Below are positions 51,079 to 58,045 of a stretch of DNA of 64,000 bases, piece by piece. How positions within the stretch are numbered: position 1 is the stretch's first letter; every line of letters starts with the position of its first letter. Source of the stretch: Leisingera sp. ANG-M1 (lineage in GTDB: Bacteria; Pseudomonadota; Alphaproteobacteria; Rhodobacterales; Rhodobacteraceae); contig NZ_JWLC01000001.1 of NCBI RefSeq assembly GCF_000813745.1, forward strand, positions 1-64,000, written 5' to 3'. Under the pieces are notes generated by a model that had not been told where the DNA came from, did no database searches, and worked only from the letters and a program-made list of their open reading frames with translations. A program made the translations under genes and the position numbers.

Positions 51079-51971
51079 ACGTTGATCCCCGCCGCTCGGC
51101 ATTCTGCCAATGTGATTAGGTTTTCCTGGATGCACTCCCCGGCCTGGCTGGGGAGGATTGTGCGAGCCCAGGGCTTTCGGGCCCGGATGTCGGCCGCCCG
51201 CGCCTCCAGAACCTTCTGCGGATCCGCCCGCTTCTCAGCCGCCGGCACATGCGCCCTCCAGAAATCACCGGCGAAGAAATTCTGGCTGAGTTTGATCCGC
51301 TGCGGATCGTAGCCGGCAACCCGCTTCCGGTAGGCCTCGGTCGCTGCAAGCACATCGCCTGGCTGCTCGCCGGCATCGATCAGTGCTTTGACCGCCTCCT
51401 CGGTAGCCGCCCAGTGGTCCTTGTTCGGACAGGCCCGCCAAACCCGATCAAAGAAGGATCCAAAATCAAACTCGCCGTGGTGCGAGGCGTCAGCCGCGCA
51501 ATAGGTTCTATTTGGTTTCTTTTGGTTTGGGTGACACTCTGTCGGGGGTACCCCCGACACTCTGTCGGGGGTGGGGTGACGCTCTGTCAGGGGTGACACT
51601 CTGTCGGGGGCTATATCTTGTGCCTCGCGCTCTACATCTTGTGTGTACCGGTGACGCTGTGTCGGGGGTGCATCCTTGCAATCCGGGCACATTTCCACCG
51701 CTTCGACCTCAATACGGTACTCGATTGTCTCCCCGTTCTTGTGCTTTCGCTTGCCGACCTCGCTCACGAGACCGGCTTCAATAAGCGCATGGATATTGCG
51801 CTGGACCGTCCTGTCCGAGGTTTCCAGTTCCTTCGCCATGGTCGGCTTCGATGCCCAGATACCGGAGCCGTCATCGCTCGCCAGGTCGCCCATCAACAGG
51901 ATGATGGACTTGGCCGAAAACCCGACGCCTAGGCGCTTTCTGCGCAAGAGAGAGGTCACATGGTTGCTCAT
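51075..51971 (-). CDS. replication initiator-like protein with N-terminal winged helix
   Basis: A 298-aa protein. Residues about 15-90 form a winged helix-turn-helix (SIILLMGDLASDDGSGIWASKPTMAKELETSDRTVQRNIHALIEAGL). Residues 101-148 are a linker with repeated PDRVSP/ERHPTPDRVSG units, caused by DNA iterons in the gene. The C-terminal part (FFDRVWRACPNKDHWAATEEAVKALI) is typical of phage replication proteins in this group. The whole layout equals lambda gene O: N-terminal DNA binding, origin inside the gene, C-terminal partner domain. Confidence 0.8.
   Translation of the reverse strand: MSNHVTSLLRRKRLGVGFSAKSIILLMGDLASDDGSGIWASKPTMAKELETSDRTVQRNIHALIEAGLVSEVGKRKHKNGETIEYRIEVEAVEMCPDCKDAPPTQRHRYTQDVEREAQDIAPDRVSPLTERHPTPDRVSGVPPTECHPNQKKPNRTYCAADASHHGEFDFGSFFDRVWRACPNKDHWAATEEAVKALIDAGEQPGDVLAATEAYRKRVAGYDPQRIKLSQNFFAGDFWRAHVPAAEKRADPQKVLEARAADIRARKPWARTILPSQAGECIQENLITLAECRAAGINV
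51501..51669. repeat. five 17-bp iterons plus AT-rich tract: candidate phage replication origin
   Basis: Copies of GACACTCTGTCGGGGGT start at 51,533, 51,556, 51,578 (GACGCTCTGTCAGGGGT), 51,595 (last base C) and 51,653 (GACGCTGTGTCGGGGGT). First-to-second and second-to-third spacings are 23 and 22 bp, about two helix turns. On one side lies a T-rich tract (51,501-51,530: TTCTATTTGG, TTTCTTTTGG). Iterons followed by an easily melted tract, inside a replication gene, is the lambda-type origin design. Confidence 0.75.
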
Positions 51972-52348
51972 CAGCTCTTCCCAGCTGCCCGGCGCATCCG
52001 GCGGATACAGCGGTTCATGATCTTGGTGCGCTCGCCGATATCGTCGGAGAGGATCAGCTGGCGGCGTTCGATCCGCACATGCAGCTTGGCCAAGCGTTCA
52101 ACCTCTTCTGCATTTGCGAATTGGAACCAGGGCGCGCTGATGCCGAAAGGCTCAACCAGTGGCGGGCCGCCGTTGTCACCGATCATGGCTGCAAGGCGCT
52201 CGGCCTCCCGGTCTTTGGCTGCCTCCTGCCGTTTCAGATGCTCGAAGAGCTCCATCAGAGGGTCGCCGGCAGCGGCCCCCTGTACAGTGCGCCCCGCTGT
52301 ACAGGCGCCGGCGGATTGAAACGAGGCTGGGCGGATCAGGGCAGTCAT
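51971..52348 (-). CDS. 125-aa phage protein upstream of the replication gene
   Basis: A helical protein with DPLMELFEHLKRQEAAKDREAERLAAMIGDNGGPP and a basic C-terminus (IMNRCIRRMRRAAGK). ATG at 52,348 overlaps the preceding stop (ATGA). The function is unknown; it could be an accessory replication protein. Confidence 0.65.
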   Translation of the reverse strand: MTALIRPASFQSAGACTAGRTVQGAAAGDPLMELFEHLKRQEAAKDREAERLAAMIGDNGGPPLVEPFGISAPWFQFANAEEVERLAKLHVRIERRQLILSDDIGERTKIMNRCIRRMRRAAGKS

Positions 52349-52557
52349 TTGCGCAGCCACCCCATCTGAGAGGCGCCAGCAAAGAAGGCGCCGTCAACAC
52401 GGTCTTTGGCCTGCTTGAAAACCCCGGCGTTGTCAGCTTTGCCGGGCACGGCACGCTTCAGCAGACGCTCAAAGAGCTCATACCCTGCCCTGTCCATCTG
52501 GAAGGTAAGCAGGCCGCTTTCCGAGCTGGGGATTGCTTTCAGGTGTTCGTCGGCCAT
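52345..52557 (-). CDS. 70-aa phage protein, unknown
   Basis: A small protein (MADEHLKAIPSSESGLLTFQ...FKQAKDRVDGAFFAGASQMG). Shares a 1-bp stop-start junction with the upstream gene and a 4-bp overlap with the next, so it belongs to the replication operon. No family recognised. Confidence 0.6.
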   Translation of the reverse strand: MADEHLKAIPSSESGLLTFQMDRAGYELFERLLKRAVPGKADNAGVFKQAKDRVDGAFFAGASQMGWLRK

Positions 52558-52829
52558 CAGTGCTTGCTCGCGAACTGACCGCAGGCCCAGGCAGTGACCC
52601 CATCGAACAGCTTGCCCCTCTTCTTGGTGTGGACCTGAACCAGAGCGCAGAAGCCGAAACCCTGGTTCTTACCCTTGGTCACCTCACCGTCGCGATAGTG
52701 GGCGCAGGCTGTGCAACGCTTGTTCAGATCCGGCCGCGCCCATGTGCATTGGCCGGTCTTTGTCGCCGCGATGCGCGCTGTCAGGTCGCCACCGTCAAGG
52801 TTCTGGTGAGTTGGATCTTTCATAGGCAT
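52557..52829 (-). CDS. small Cys-rich phage protein, possible zinc-binding
   Basis: A 90-aa protein with cysteines in CTWARPDLNKRCTACAHY and later FGFCALV, AWACGQF, a likely metal site. Of three consecutive ATGs (52,835, 52,829, 52,823) the second has the best distance from the AGGAGG site. It begins the tightly coupled replication gene set. Confidence 0.62.
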   Translation of the reverse strand: MPMKDPTHQNLDGGDLTARIAATKTGQCTWARPDLNKRCTACAHYRDGEVTKGKNQGFGFCALVQVHTKKRGKLFDGVTAWACGQFASKH

Positions 52830-53053
52830 AGGCATTCCTCCTGTGCTCAAGGTCGGGTTCACTCGTTGAAAATGTCGGGATTGGGTCTGCTCGACTGACC
52901 ACTGCCTCTGTTGGGGGCTCGGGGGCTGGCTCAGGGAGGCTCAGCCCGCCCCCTGCGAACACCCTGCGCTTCGAGTGCGCGATGGGGCTGTTGTCGCGGT
53001 GTTAAGGGGTTCTGGCTTACGATCCGCCAGTTTTGCTTTTGGGGAACTGGAGA

Positions 53054-53299
53054 ATGAGCGACAATATTGTGTACTTCGACGGATGCACCACGTTCGGCAA
53101 AGCCGCCGGATCCATCCAAATTGAACTCGAGGCAAACATGCTCGACCCCAGGCCTGACGGCAGTGTTGAGGTAAGGCGGGCGGTCACGGGCCGCCTCAGG
53201 TGCAGCAATGCCGCAGCAATGCAACTGATCGCTGCCCTGCAAAGCGCATTGGAAATGGCCAACAAAGAACCCAGCGACAAGCCTCTCACTAGAAACTGA
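53054..53299 (+). CDS. small conserved protein, paralogue of the gene at 11,612
   Basis: An 81-aa protein starting MSDNIVYFDGCTTFGKAAGS. GGAG lies 4 bases ahead of the ATG. It is transcribed against the surrounding replication operon, converging with the CII-like gene 2 bp away. Protein and DNA similarity to the copy at 11,612 is high throughout, so they are duplicates from related mobile elements. Function unknown. Confidence 0.75.
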   Translation: MSDNIVYFDGCTTFGKAAGSIQIELEANMLDPRPDGSVEVRRAVTGRLRCSNAAAMQLIAALQSALEMANKEPSDKPLTRN

Positions 53300-53301
53300 C
53301 A

Positions 53302-53754
53302 TCACCCCTGCCCCTTCGCACCAAGCTCAGCTTCCGCCTGCTCGCGGATCCGCCGGAAAGCCTGCTCAGCGTCCCCGGCCTCCTTCGCCACTGTCGCGTG
53401 ATTGTGCGTGCCGATAGCCGCGGCGACAGCTTCCCCCGCCTCCTTGGCAGCTGCGGCCGCCAGGGCTTCCCGTGGCTCCAGGGGCGTCTGCATCTGATCC
53501 TGCATCTGCTGCAGAACCGTGATGATGCGCCGGCTGCCGGTGATCGACATCAAGGCAACCACGTCGTTCAGTGTGAACTCGCGGGACCCCTTCATCTTGC
53601 GGGAGAAGCCGCCGTAGTCGACCTCGTGGTCCTCTAGCTCCCTGCCCGCCCAGAACTCGGCTATCTCCCGGGCCGCGCAGTTCTGCTTGCCGGGGAAGTG
53701 CTTGGCGACGGTGCCGCGCACCAATGTGTGGAGGTAGGCTCTTTGATCAGCCAT
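53302..53754 (-). CDS. CII-like phage regulatory protein
   Basis: A 150-aa protein. The N-terminal AYLHTLVRGTVAKHFPGKQNCAAREIAEF and DYGGFSRKMKGSREFTLNDVVALMSITG resemble phage CII-type regulators of the 'phage regulatory protein CII' family. The alanine-rich C-terminus is likely a multimer helix. It is the second gene after the cro-like gene, as cII is in lambda. Confidence 0.75.
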   Translation of the reverse strand: MADQRAYLHTLVRGTVAKHFPGKQNCAAREIAEFWAGRELEDHEVDYGGFSRKMKGSREFTLNDVVALMSITGSRRIITVLQQMQDQMQTPLEPREALAAAAAKEAGEAVAAAIGTHNHATVAKEAGDAEQAFRRIREQAEAELGAKGQG

Positions 53755-53848
53755 GCTCAGCAACCTCGTTGTTTTGGGGGTGTGGGAAGTGGTGCGCTAG
53801 GTTGGGAACGTGCGGAGGAAGGAAGGGGACTGGCCGCCAGGGAACAGG

Positions 53849-54085
53849 TCATTGGCGGCGTACCTGCTTCCGGGGTTTTGGCTTAGGCGGCCGTTTGAAG
53901 GAGAATAGCGTCGTTGGGCATTCAATGCCCTGAAGATCACATTCCTTTTTCACTCCCTCATACCAGCTGGAAGGCATTTTACCCCGAACAACAGCATTGC
54001 TGATCGCCGTCAGTCCGACGCCAATCCGAAGGGAGATGTTCTCCCTACCAATTTTGTTGATCAGTTGCTCTGAAGTGTAGCTCAT
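53849..54085 (-). CDS. Cro-like repressor
   Basis: A 78-aa protein with a helix-turn-helix (EQLINKIGRENISLRIGVGLTAISNAVVRGKMP) and a basic proline tail (KRPPKPKPRKQVRRQ). It is divergent from the XRE-type repressor gene, with operators between. The predicted start of transcription falls at or near the ATG, so its mRNA may be leaderless. Confidence 0.8.
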   Translation of the reverse strand: MSYTSEQLINKIGRENISLRIGVGLTAISNAVVRGKMPSSWYEGVKKECDLQGIECPTTLFSFKRPPKPKPRKQVRRQ

Positions 54086-54091
54086 GGATGC

Positions 54092-54121
54092 ATTTTATCC
54101 ACCTATTGTGGATTCTGTCCA
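54092..54121 (-). promoter_or_regulatory. early promoter of the cro-like operon (PR equivalent)
   Basis: On the minus strand a -35 TGGACA (54,121-54,116) and -10 TAAAAT (54,097-54,092) are separated by 18 bp, and the spacer contains the palindrome ATCCACAATAGGTGGAT. Repressor on that site would block the polymerase directly. Confidence 0.7.
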
Positions 54122-54164
54122 TACCACAATTCGGAGATTGAGAAAAAATCCACATTTTGTGAAA
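54097..54164. promoter_or_regulatory. immunity operators in the cro-repressor intergenic region
   Basis: Site 1, 54,097-54,113: ATCCAC-CTATT-GTGGAT, a perfect 6-bp inverted repeat. Site 2, 54,148-54,164: ATCCAC-ATTTT-GTGAAA, just upstream of the repressor ATG. A half-site ACCACAAT lies between at 54,123-54,130. Two further copies occur at 60.4 kb. Confidence 0.75.
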
Positions 54165-54171
54165 AGCAAGT

Positions 54172-54432
54172 ATGACCGCAGATGAACCTGAATACGCAGA
54201 AATTGGTGCTCGCCTGAAAGCTATCAGGTGCGGCTTCTCAGATCTCAAGCAAGCAGCCTGGGCGGAGAAGCACGGCTTTCGCCAAACGCAATACAACAAC
54301 TGGGAAAAGGGAGTGCGCCGCATCCCAGTCGAAGCCGCCGAGGTTCTTTGTGACCGCTACGGACTGACCCTGGACGCGATATACCGCGGCAGGATGGACG
54401 GCATCTCACAGCAGGCCTTAAAGGTCTTCTGA
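54172..54432 (+). CDS. prophage repressor, short XRE type (CI equivalent)
   Basis: An 86-aa protein that is essentially one helix-turn-helix domain: EIGARLKAIRCGFSDLKQAAWAEKHGFRQTQYNNWEKG. It has no C-terminal peptidase, so induction cannot follow the LexA-like route of lambda CI. It is divergent from the cro-like gene with operators between, and is the best candidate for the lysogeny repressor. Confidence 0.8.
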   Translation: MTADEPEYAEIGARLKAIRCGFSDLKQAAWAEKHGFRQTQYNNWEKGVRRIPVEAAEVLCDRYGLTLDAIYRGRMDGISQQALKVF

Positions 54433-54548
54433 TCCAACCGACCTATTGCCGGTACAAGCTCATCAAGCGAATAGCCTGTGCGATCCGCCAGCTCGATCAG
54501 AGCATCTAGCCTTGCGTCCACAACAGAGTATTCAATCGGTCGCCTCAT
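54357..54548 (-). CDS. possible small gene overlapping the repressor 3' end
   Basis: A 63-aa frame (MRRPIEYSVVDARLDALIELADRTGYSLDELVPAIGRL). The ATG at 54,548 has a GGGGGA site and the first 40 residues read like a real helical protein, but the last third lies antisense to the repressor gene. Could be real with a convergent overlap, or a chance frame. Confidence 0.35.
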   Translation of the reverse strand: MRRPIEYSVVDARLDALIELADRTGYSLDELVPAIGRLDQKTFKACCEMPSILPRYIASRVSP

Positions 54549-54926
54549 ACTTCCCCCATTCATTCAGACTTTTCTTGGCGCAGCGGATATGCCGCCAAAT
54601 TTCCCGCCAACGCGGTATGGGGAAGCAAGGGGCACTGCGAGGTCTGGGACCGAGGCTCATCCTTCACTTTACAGCCCCCAGATAGGAACAAACGGAGAAC
54701 ATTGCAAGCCACTAGATATAGCACTGGCGCAGAGCATGAAGTGCGCAATTAGCGCAATGCGGGCGCTAGATTTAGTGGAATCACCACCGCTTTCGCCGAG
54801 TCCACACGCGACATTCACATGAGATCAGCAAGGGATGATCCCTGAGGATAAGTGATCTGAACACTTTGCGGTGGCAGATCGTACGGATAGATCGGGAAAG
54901 AAAGCGAACTAGATTTAAGCACTATC
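54433..54926. other. spacer after the repressor gene
   Basis: Apart from the doubtful small frame ending at 54,357, no gene is supported. Lower GC begins here and continues to 60.1 kb, marking cargo block 3. Confidence 0.4.
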
Positions 54927-55940
54927 TCAAGCACACTCGCGAAGAGTCGAACGGCGCCTCAGGATCTCGAAGCCTAACCTGTCCCGTAAGATGGCAAGCA
55001 GCTCTGTTTCTAGCTTGTGCGTGGTGATGGGCGCGTTGTGGAAGGCGACAAAATGCCCAACCGTGTTTCCTAAGGCATCGTCCACCCGAACACCAAGGTA
55101 TGCGTCAAACGGAGCGGTGCGGTATCTTTCTTGATTTGGGTAGGCATCCGCCAGCCCGCTCTGGATACGAAACTCTTCAAGTGTTTCTAGGTGTTCACAT
55201 GGTCTGCCCTCATATGTGAGAGATCTACCTTCCATCTCTCGCAGCCACTCCCCACCTTCGCAATAAGCCAGAATGTTGAAAAGCCTTTTGTCAGCTGGCG
55301 AGCACTCTGCCGCAAACACGGCATTAACGCCTAATAGCGCCTGAACCTGCTGTGTAATCAGGTGGAACACTCCCCCTGAAGAATGCATGTCCGGCCCGCG
55401 AGCCAAAGCCTTTAGGATCCGCATCATGCGCAAATTCTCTAGCTCGGCCGCTATCCGGTCGGCAAAATCACTGATTGTGTCAAGGATTTGATCGCACTCT
55501 TCAGAGGAGGTCTGACGCCGCCAGCCAAGCTGTATAAGGCCGATCACTTCTCCATCTATATTTGAGACCGGATAACCTATGAAGCTCTCCAGGCCTTTTT
55601 GCTGGAGCAAGTCATCCTTTGGAAATGCGGTTTGCACATCCTTGTGGACCAATACTAGTTTCGCGCTCTTGATCGCTTCAAGGCAAGGAGTGAAACAAGC
55701 GTCATATTCAAACTTCTCAAGCGACTCGTCATCCATCCAGCCGGCCTGAACTTGAAAGCGCTCTCTATCAGTTACTCTTAACTCACTGACTGCAATAAAA
55801 TCCACCTGCGCAACCTCCTGTAAGAGATCAACAAAAGTCTGCAGGAATTCTTGGCCGGTTCTGGATGAAAGCAGCTCGAGGTCATTAGATAGCTTGGCCA
55901 ACTTCAGTTCTCCTGATTGGTCAAACGAGTGCTTGTACAT
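54927..55940 (-). CDS. protein with two GAF domains and no output domain
   Basis: A 337-aa soluble protein. Two GAF-like sensor domains are visible: about 20-170 (FLQTFVDLLQEVAQVDFIAVSEL...GLESFIGYPVSNIDGEVIGLIQLG) and about 190-335 (LITQQVQALLGVNAVFAAE...FDAYLGVRVDDALGNTVGHFVAFH). There is no kinase, cyclase or HTH part. GTG at 55,943 is a possible start; ATG at 55,940 is used. It occupies the rex-equivalent position in the immunity region. Confidence 0.8.
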   Translation of the reverse strand: MYKHSFDQSGELKLAKLSNDLELLSSRTGQEFLQTFVDLLQEVAQVDFIAVSELRVTDRERFQVQAGWMDDESLEKFEYDACFTPCLEAIKSAKLVLVHKDVQTAFPKDDLLQQKGLESFIGYPVSNIDGEVIGLIQLGWRRQTSSEECDQILDTISDFADRIAAELENLRMMRILKALARGPDMHSSGGVFHLITQQVQALLGVNAVFAAECSPADKRLFNILAYCEGGEWLREMEGRSLTYEGRPCEHLETLEEFRIQSGLADAYPNQERYRTAPFDAYLGVRVDDALGNTVGHFVAFHNAPITTHKLETELLAILRDRLGFEILRRRSTLRECA

Positions 55941-56259
55941 CACGCACGATTGACCCGCAGCCCGCTGTTTTTACTGTTTTTCGGCATCTACTCAGGACCA
56001 TCAGCAAGAGGCCGCGACGCCGGACCGGACGTGTCTCCAGACTGAAGATGCTATCTCGCCCTGCTTTCCGTCAAGTTACCGCAAGAGATCGCGGCTGAAA
56101 TTCTGATCGACAACGAACCTGAACTCAATATTGATGCAAAAGCGTGCCCTGTAGGCTGACTGAAGTCCCTCCCTTAACACAGTAAGATAGAAGGCCCAGG
56201 GCCTTCCAACCATCCGCTGCAGCCCGCTAAGGCAAGCGCATTGATACCAAAATGGACGT
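55941..56259. other. 320-bp spacer
   Basis: No gene supported. It probably holds the promoter of the double-GAF gene; no clear site is recognised. Confidence 0.4.
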
Positions 56260-56532
56260 TCAGTTCCGCAGCACATCGAGTCCAAAGCCCTCAATGAGCT
56301 CAGGTTTACTAAGCTCGCGAAACGCCTCGGCCATTGCTGCTCTCTCCTCTTGGGTGGCTGAGTTTAAGTATGCTGCTGCATCTTCCATTGCCCGCAAGTC
56401 ATCATCTTCAGTGCAATTCTCACTTCTGGTCTCAAGATAGGCCAGAGCAACTGCAAGTGCTTTACTCAGGCTCTTCATTTCTCGAAACTCCATACATAGG
56501 CACTGCAGTGTATCGTACAGGTTAGATGGCAC
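56260..56532 (-). CDS. 90-aa helical protein of unknown function
   Basis: A small, acidic, all-helical protein (SLSKALAVALAYLETRSENCTEDDDLRAMEDAAAYL). I do not recognise it. It lies alone in cargo block 3, divergent from the next gene. The size and charge would suit an antitoxin- or inhibitor-like partner, but this is only a guess. Confidence 0.55.
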   Translation of the reverse strand: MPSNLYDTLQCLCMEFREMKSLSKALAVALAYLETRSENCTEDDDLRAMEDAAAYLNSATQEERAAMAEAFRELSKPELIEGFGLDVLRN

Positions 56533-56730
56533 AACGAGCTCGATCCGACCATCCTCCGTGGAACGGAAAGGTGGTCAGGAGGAGCCCAATTCTGCCATTG
56601 CCCAGAACAGCTTGCGCTGCAGCTGCAGCATGCCGGTTCCACAAAAAGCGGTCATAGAAGGAAGGCTGGAAGCTGTAGCGACTTTAGGCAACAGTTGACA
56701 TTGTCGGTATCGCCCAAAATAGGATTTTCA

Positions 56731-57603
56731 ATGAGCAGTCAAGTATTTGTGGAGGAGTTCGAAACACCTAAGCATGCTGAGGAGCATGCGGCTCTCCAAA
56801 AACTTGCCCTCTCGCTCCACAGAGCCAACGTCGAGTTGATCGTATGTGGTGCGACTGAAGTTACTGAAGAGCAAAAGCAGGTGGTGCGCGTAGCATCCAC
56901 ACATCTTCTCTCTGGGGTAAATTCCCTGGTATCCATCTTATCCCTGACTGAGAAGCTAAGTCTTAAGCTGAAAGAGGGAATCGCTCTCTCACGGGTGTTT
57001 TATGAGACCTTATTGGTCGCGGCGTTCACGTGTGTCGGTGGTCCTGAACGTGCGAAGAAAGCAGAGTTATATTCAGTCTACAAAACGTTTAGAACCCAAA
57101 CACAGGCACATGAAGCTGGAGGCATCGTTCTTCGTGTATCTCGGGAGCCCCGCCTGTCAAGAAAAGACCCGCAAGTTGCCGCCGCGTTGGAGATGTTTGG
57201 AGGAAGTTCCAACATACGGCCTTGCTTTGTAGAGAGCCGAGCGGAAATGCTAGAGGAGGTAACGTCTTTCGACGCCAGAGCAGGCCTGTTCTTCGGCGGT
57301 GTCGAAGGGATGATACATGATGTCAGCTCCGAGATAATCCATGGGTCATTTCATGGGTTCGCTCTATTCAACTCGCTTCAGAACGGCAAACGTGAAACGG
57401 TAGAAAACCTCTCTGCCCATCACGAGGCACTTTTCTTTGCGGTGAGCATGACTATTGCCGCCCTGTCGCGAGTTCTCGGAAGGTCTTTTGAGCTAGGGGA
57501 CACTATGGACGACCTCGAGCACACCTGTATTTTCTCGCTGTTGCCGTATGTTCCAGATGATATGGAGGCGCAATTGCGTGCGCTGTATCCAACATTACCG
57601 TGA
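56731..57603 (+). CDS. DUF5677-like helical protein
   Basis: A 290-aa helical protein. The middle ALSRVFYETLLVAAFTCVGG with an Arg-Glu core and the later SSEIIHGSFHGFALF resemble DUF5677-type proteins, which share features with HEPN-like all-alpha folds. No catalytic claim is made. ATG at 56,731 is preferred to upstream TTG codons. It lies in the rex-equivalent position. Confidence 0.6.
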   Translation: MSSQVFVEEFETPKHAEEHAALQKLALSLHRANVELIVCGATEVTEEQKQVVRVASTHLLSGVNSLVSILSLTEKLSLKLKEGIALSRVFYETLLVAAFTCVGGPERAKKAELYSVYKTFRTQTQAHEAGGIVLRVSREPRLSRKDPQVAAALEMFGGSSNIRPCFVESRAEMLEEVTSFDARAGLFFGGVEGMIHDVSSEIIHGSFHGFALFNSLQNGKRETVENLSAHHEALFFAVSMTIAALSRVLGRSFELGDTMDDLEHTCIFSLLPYVPDDMEAQLRALYPTLP

Positions 57604-58045
57604 TGCACGCTAGAAATTTGTAGAATCGCAAAGTAATTCGCAATGCACTTTCCGACCCATTATGCCCTACCTGGAACCTGGCCAATGGGCTACGGCTTGG
57701 TACGGATTGCAACTGGGAGCGGGCGAGCTTGAACCCTCACCAGTCATTGGTCAACTTGTGGCTCCTCGTGCGTGCAGAAAGCCGCGAACGGCGCTAAGCG
57801 ACCATTGACAGGTTCGCTAAGGAAAGACGTCAGTGCGGGACGTAGCGGGCTTTCAATGTTGATGAGTCAAGGCCCAGTCTGGGGAAGCCGCCGCAGCTGC
57901 GAACCGGAAATTCGGCTCGAACATGCAGCTCCTAGAACGAGATCACGCGTCCTCACACCGAGTATTCAATAGACGCTCGGCCAGATCTGGGCCGCAGAGC
58001 AAACGTCACGCTAGTGGCGAGCATTTTTCCTACTCTGCTAAATCT
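57604..58045. other. 440-bp spacer
   Basis: No gene supported. On the minus strand near 57,735 there is a T-arm-like GGGTTCAAGCTC, but the stem does not pair correctly and no cloverleaf can be drawn. Confidence 0.45.

Noticed and set aside
51533-51669. Short regular repeats could suggest a CRISPR array.
   Set aside because: Units are 17 bp, with irregular gaps of 0-41 bp, and lie inside a coding gene; no cas genes are present.
57725-57760. Minus-strand GGGTTCAAGCTC resembles a tRNA T-arm.
   Set aside because: The T-stem cannot pair in the correct register and no anticodon arm or acceptor stem fits around it.
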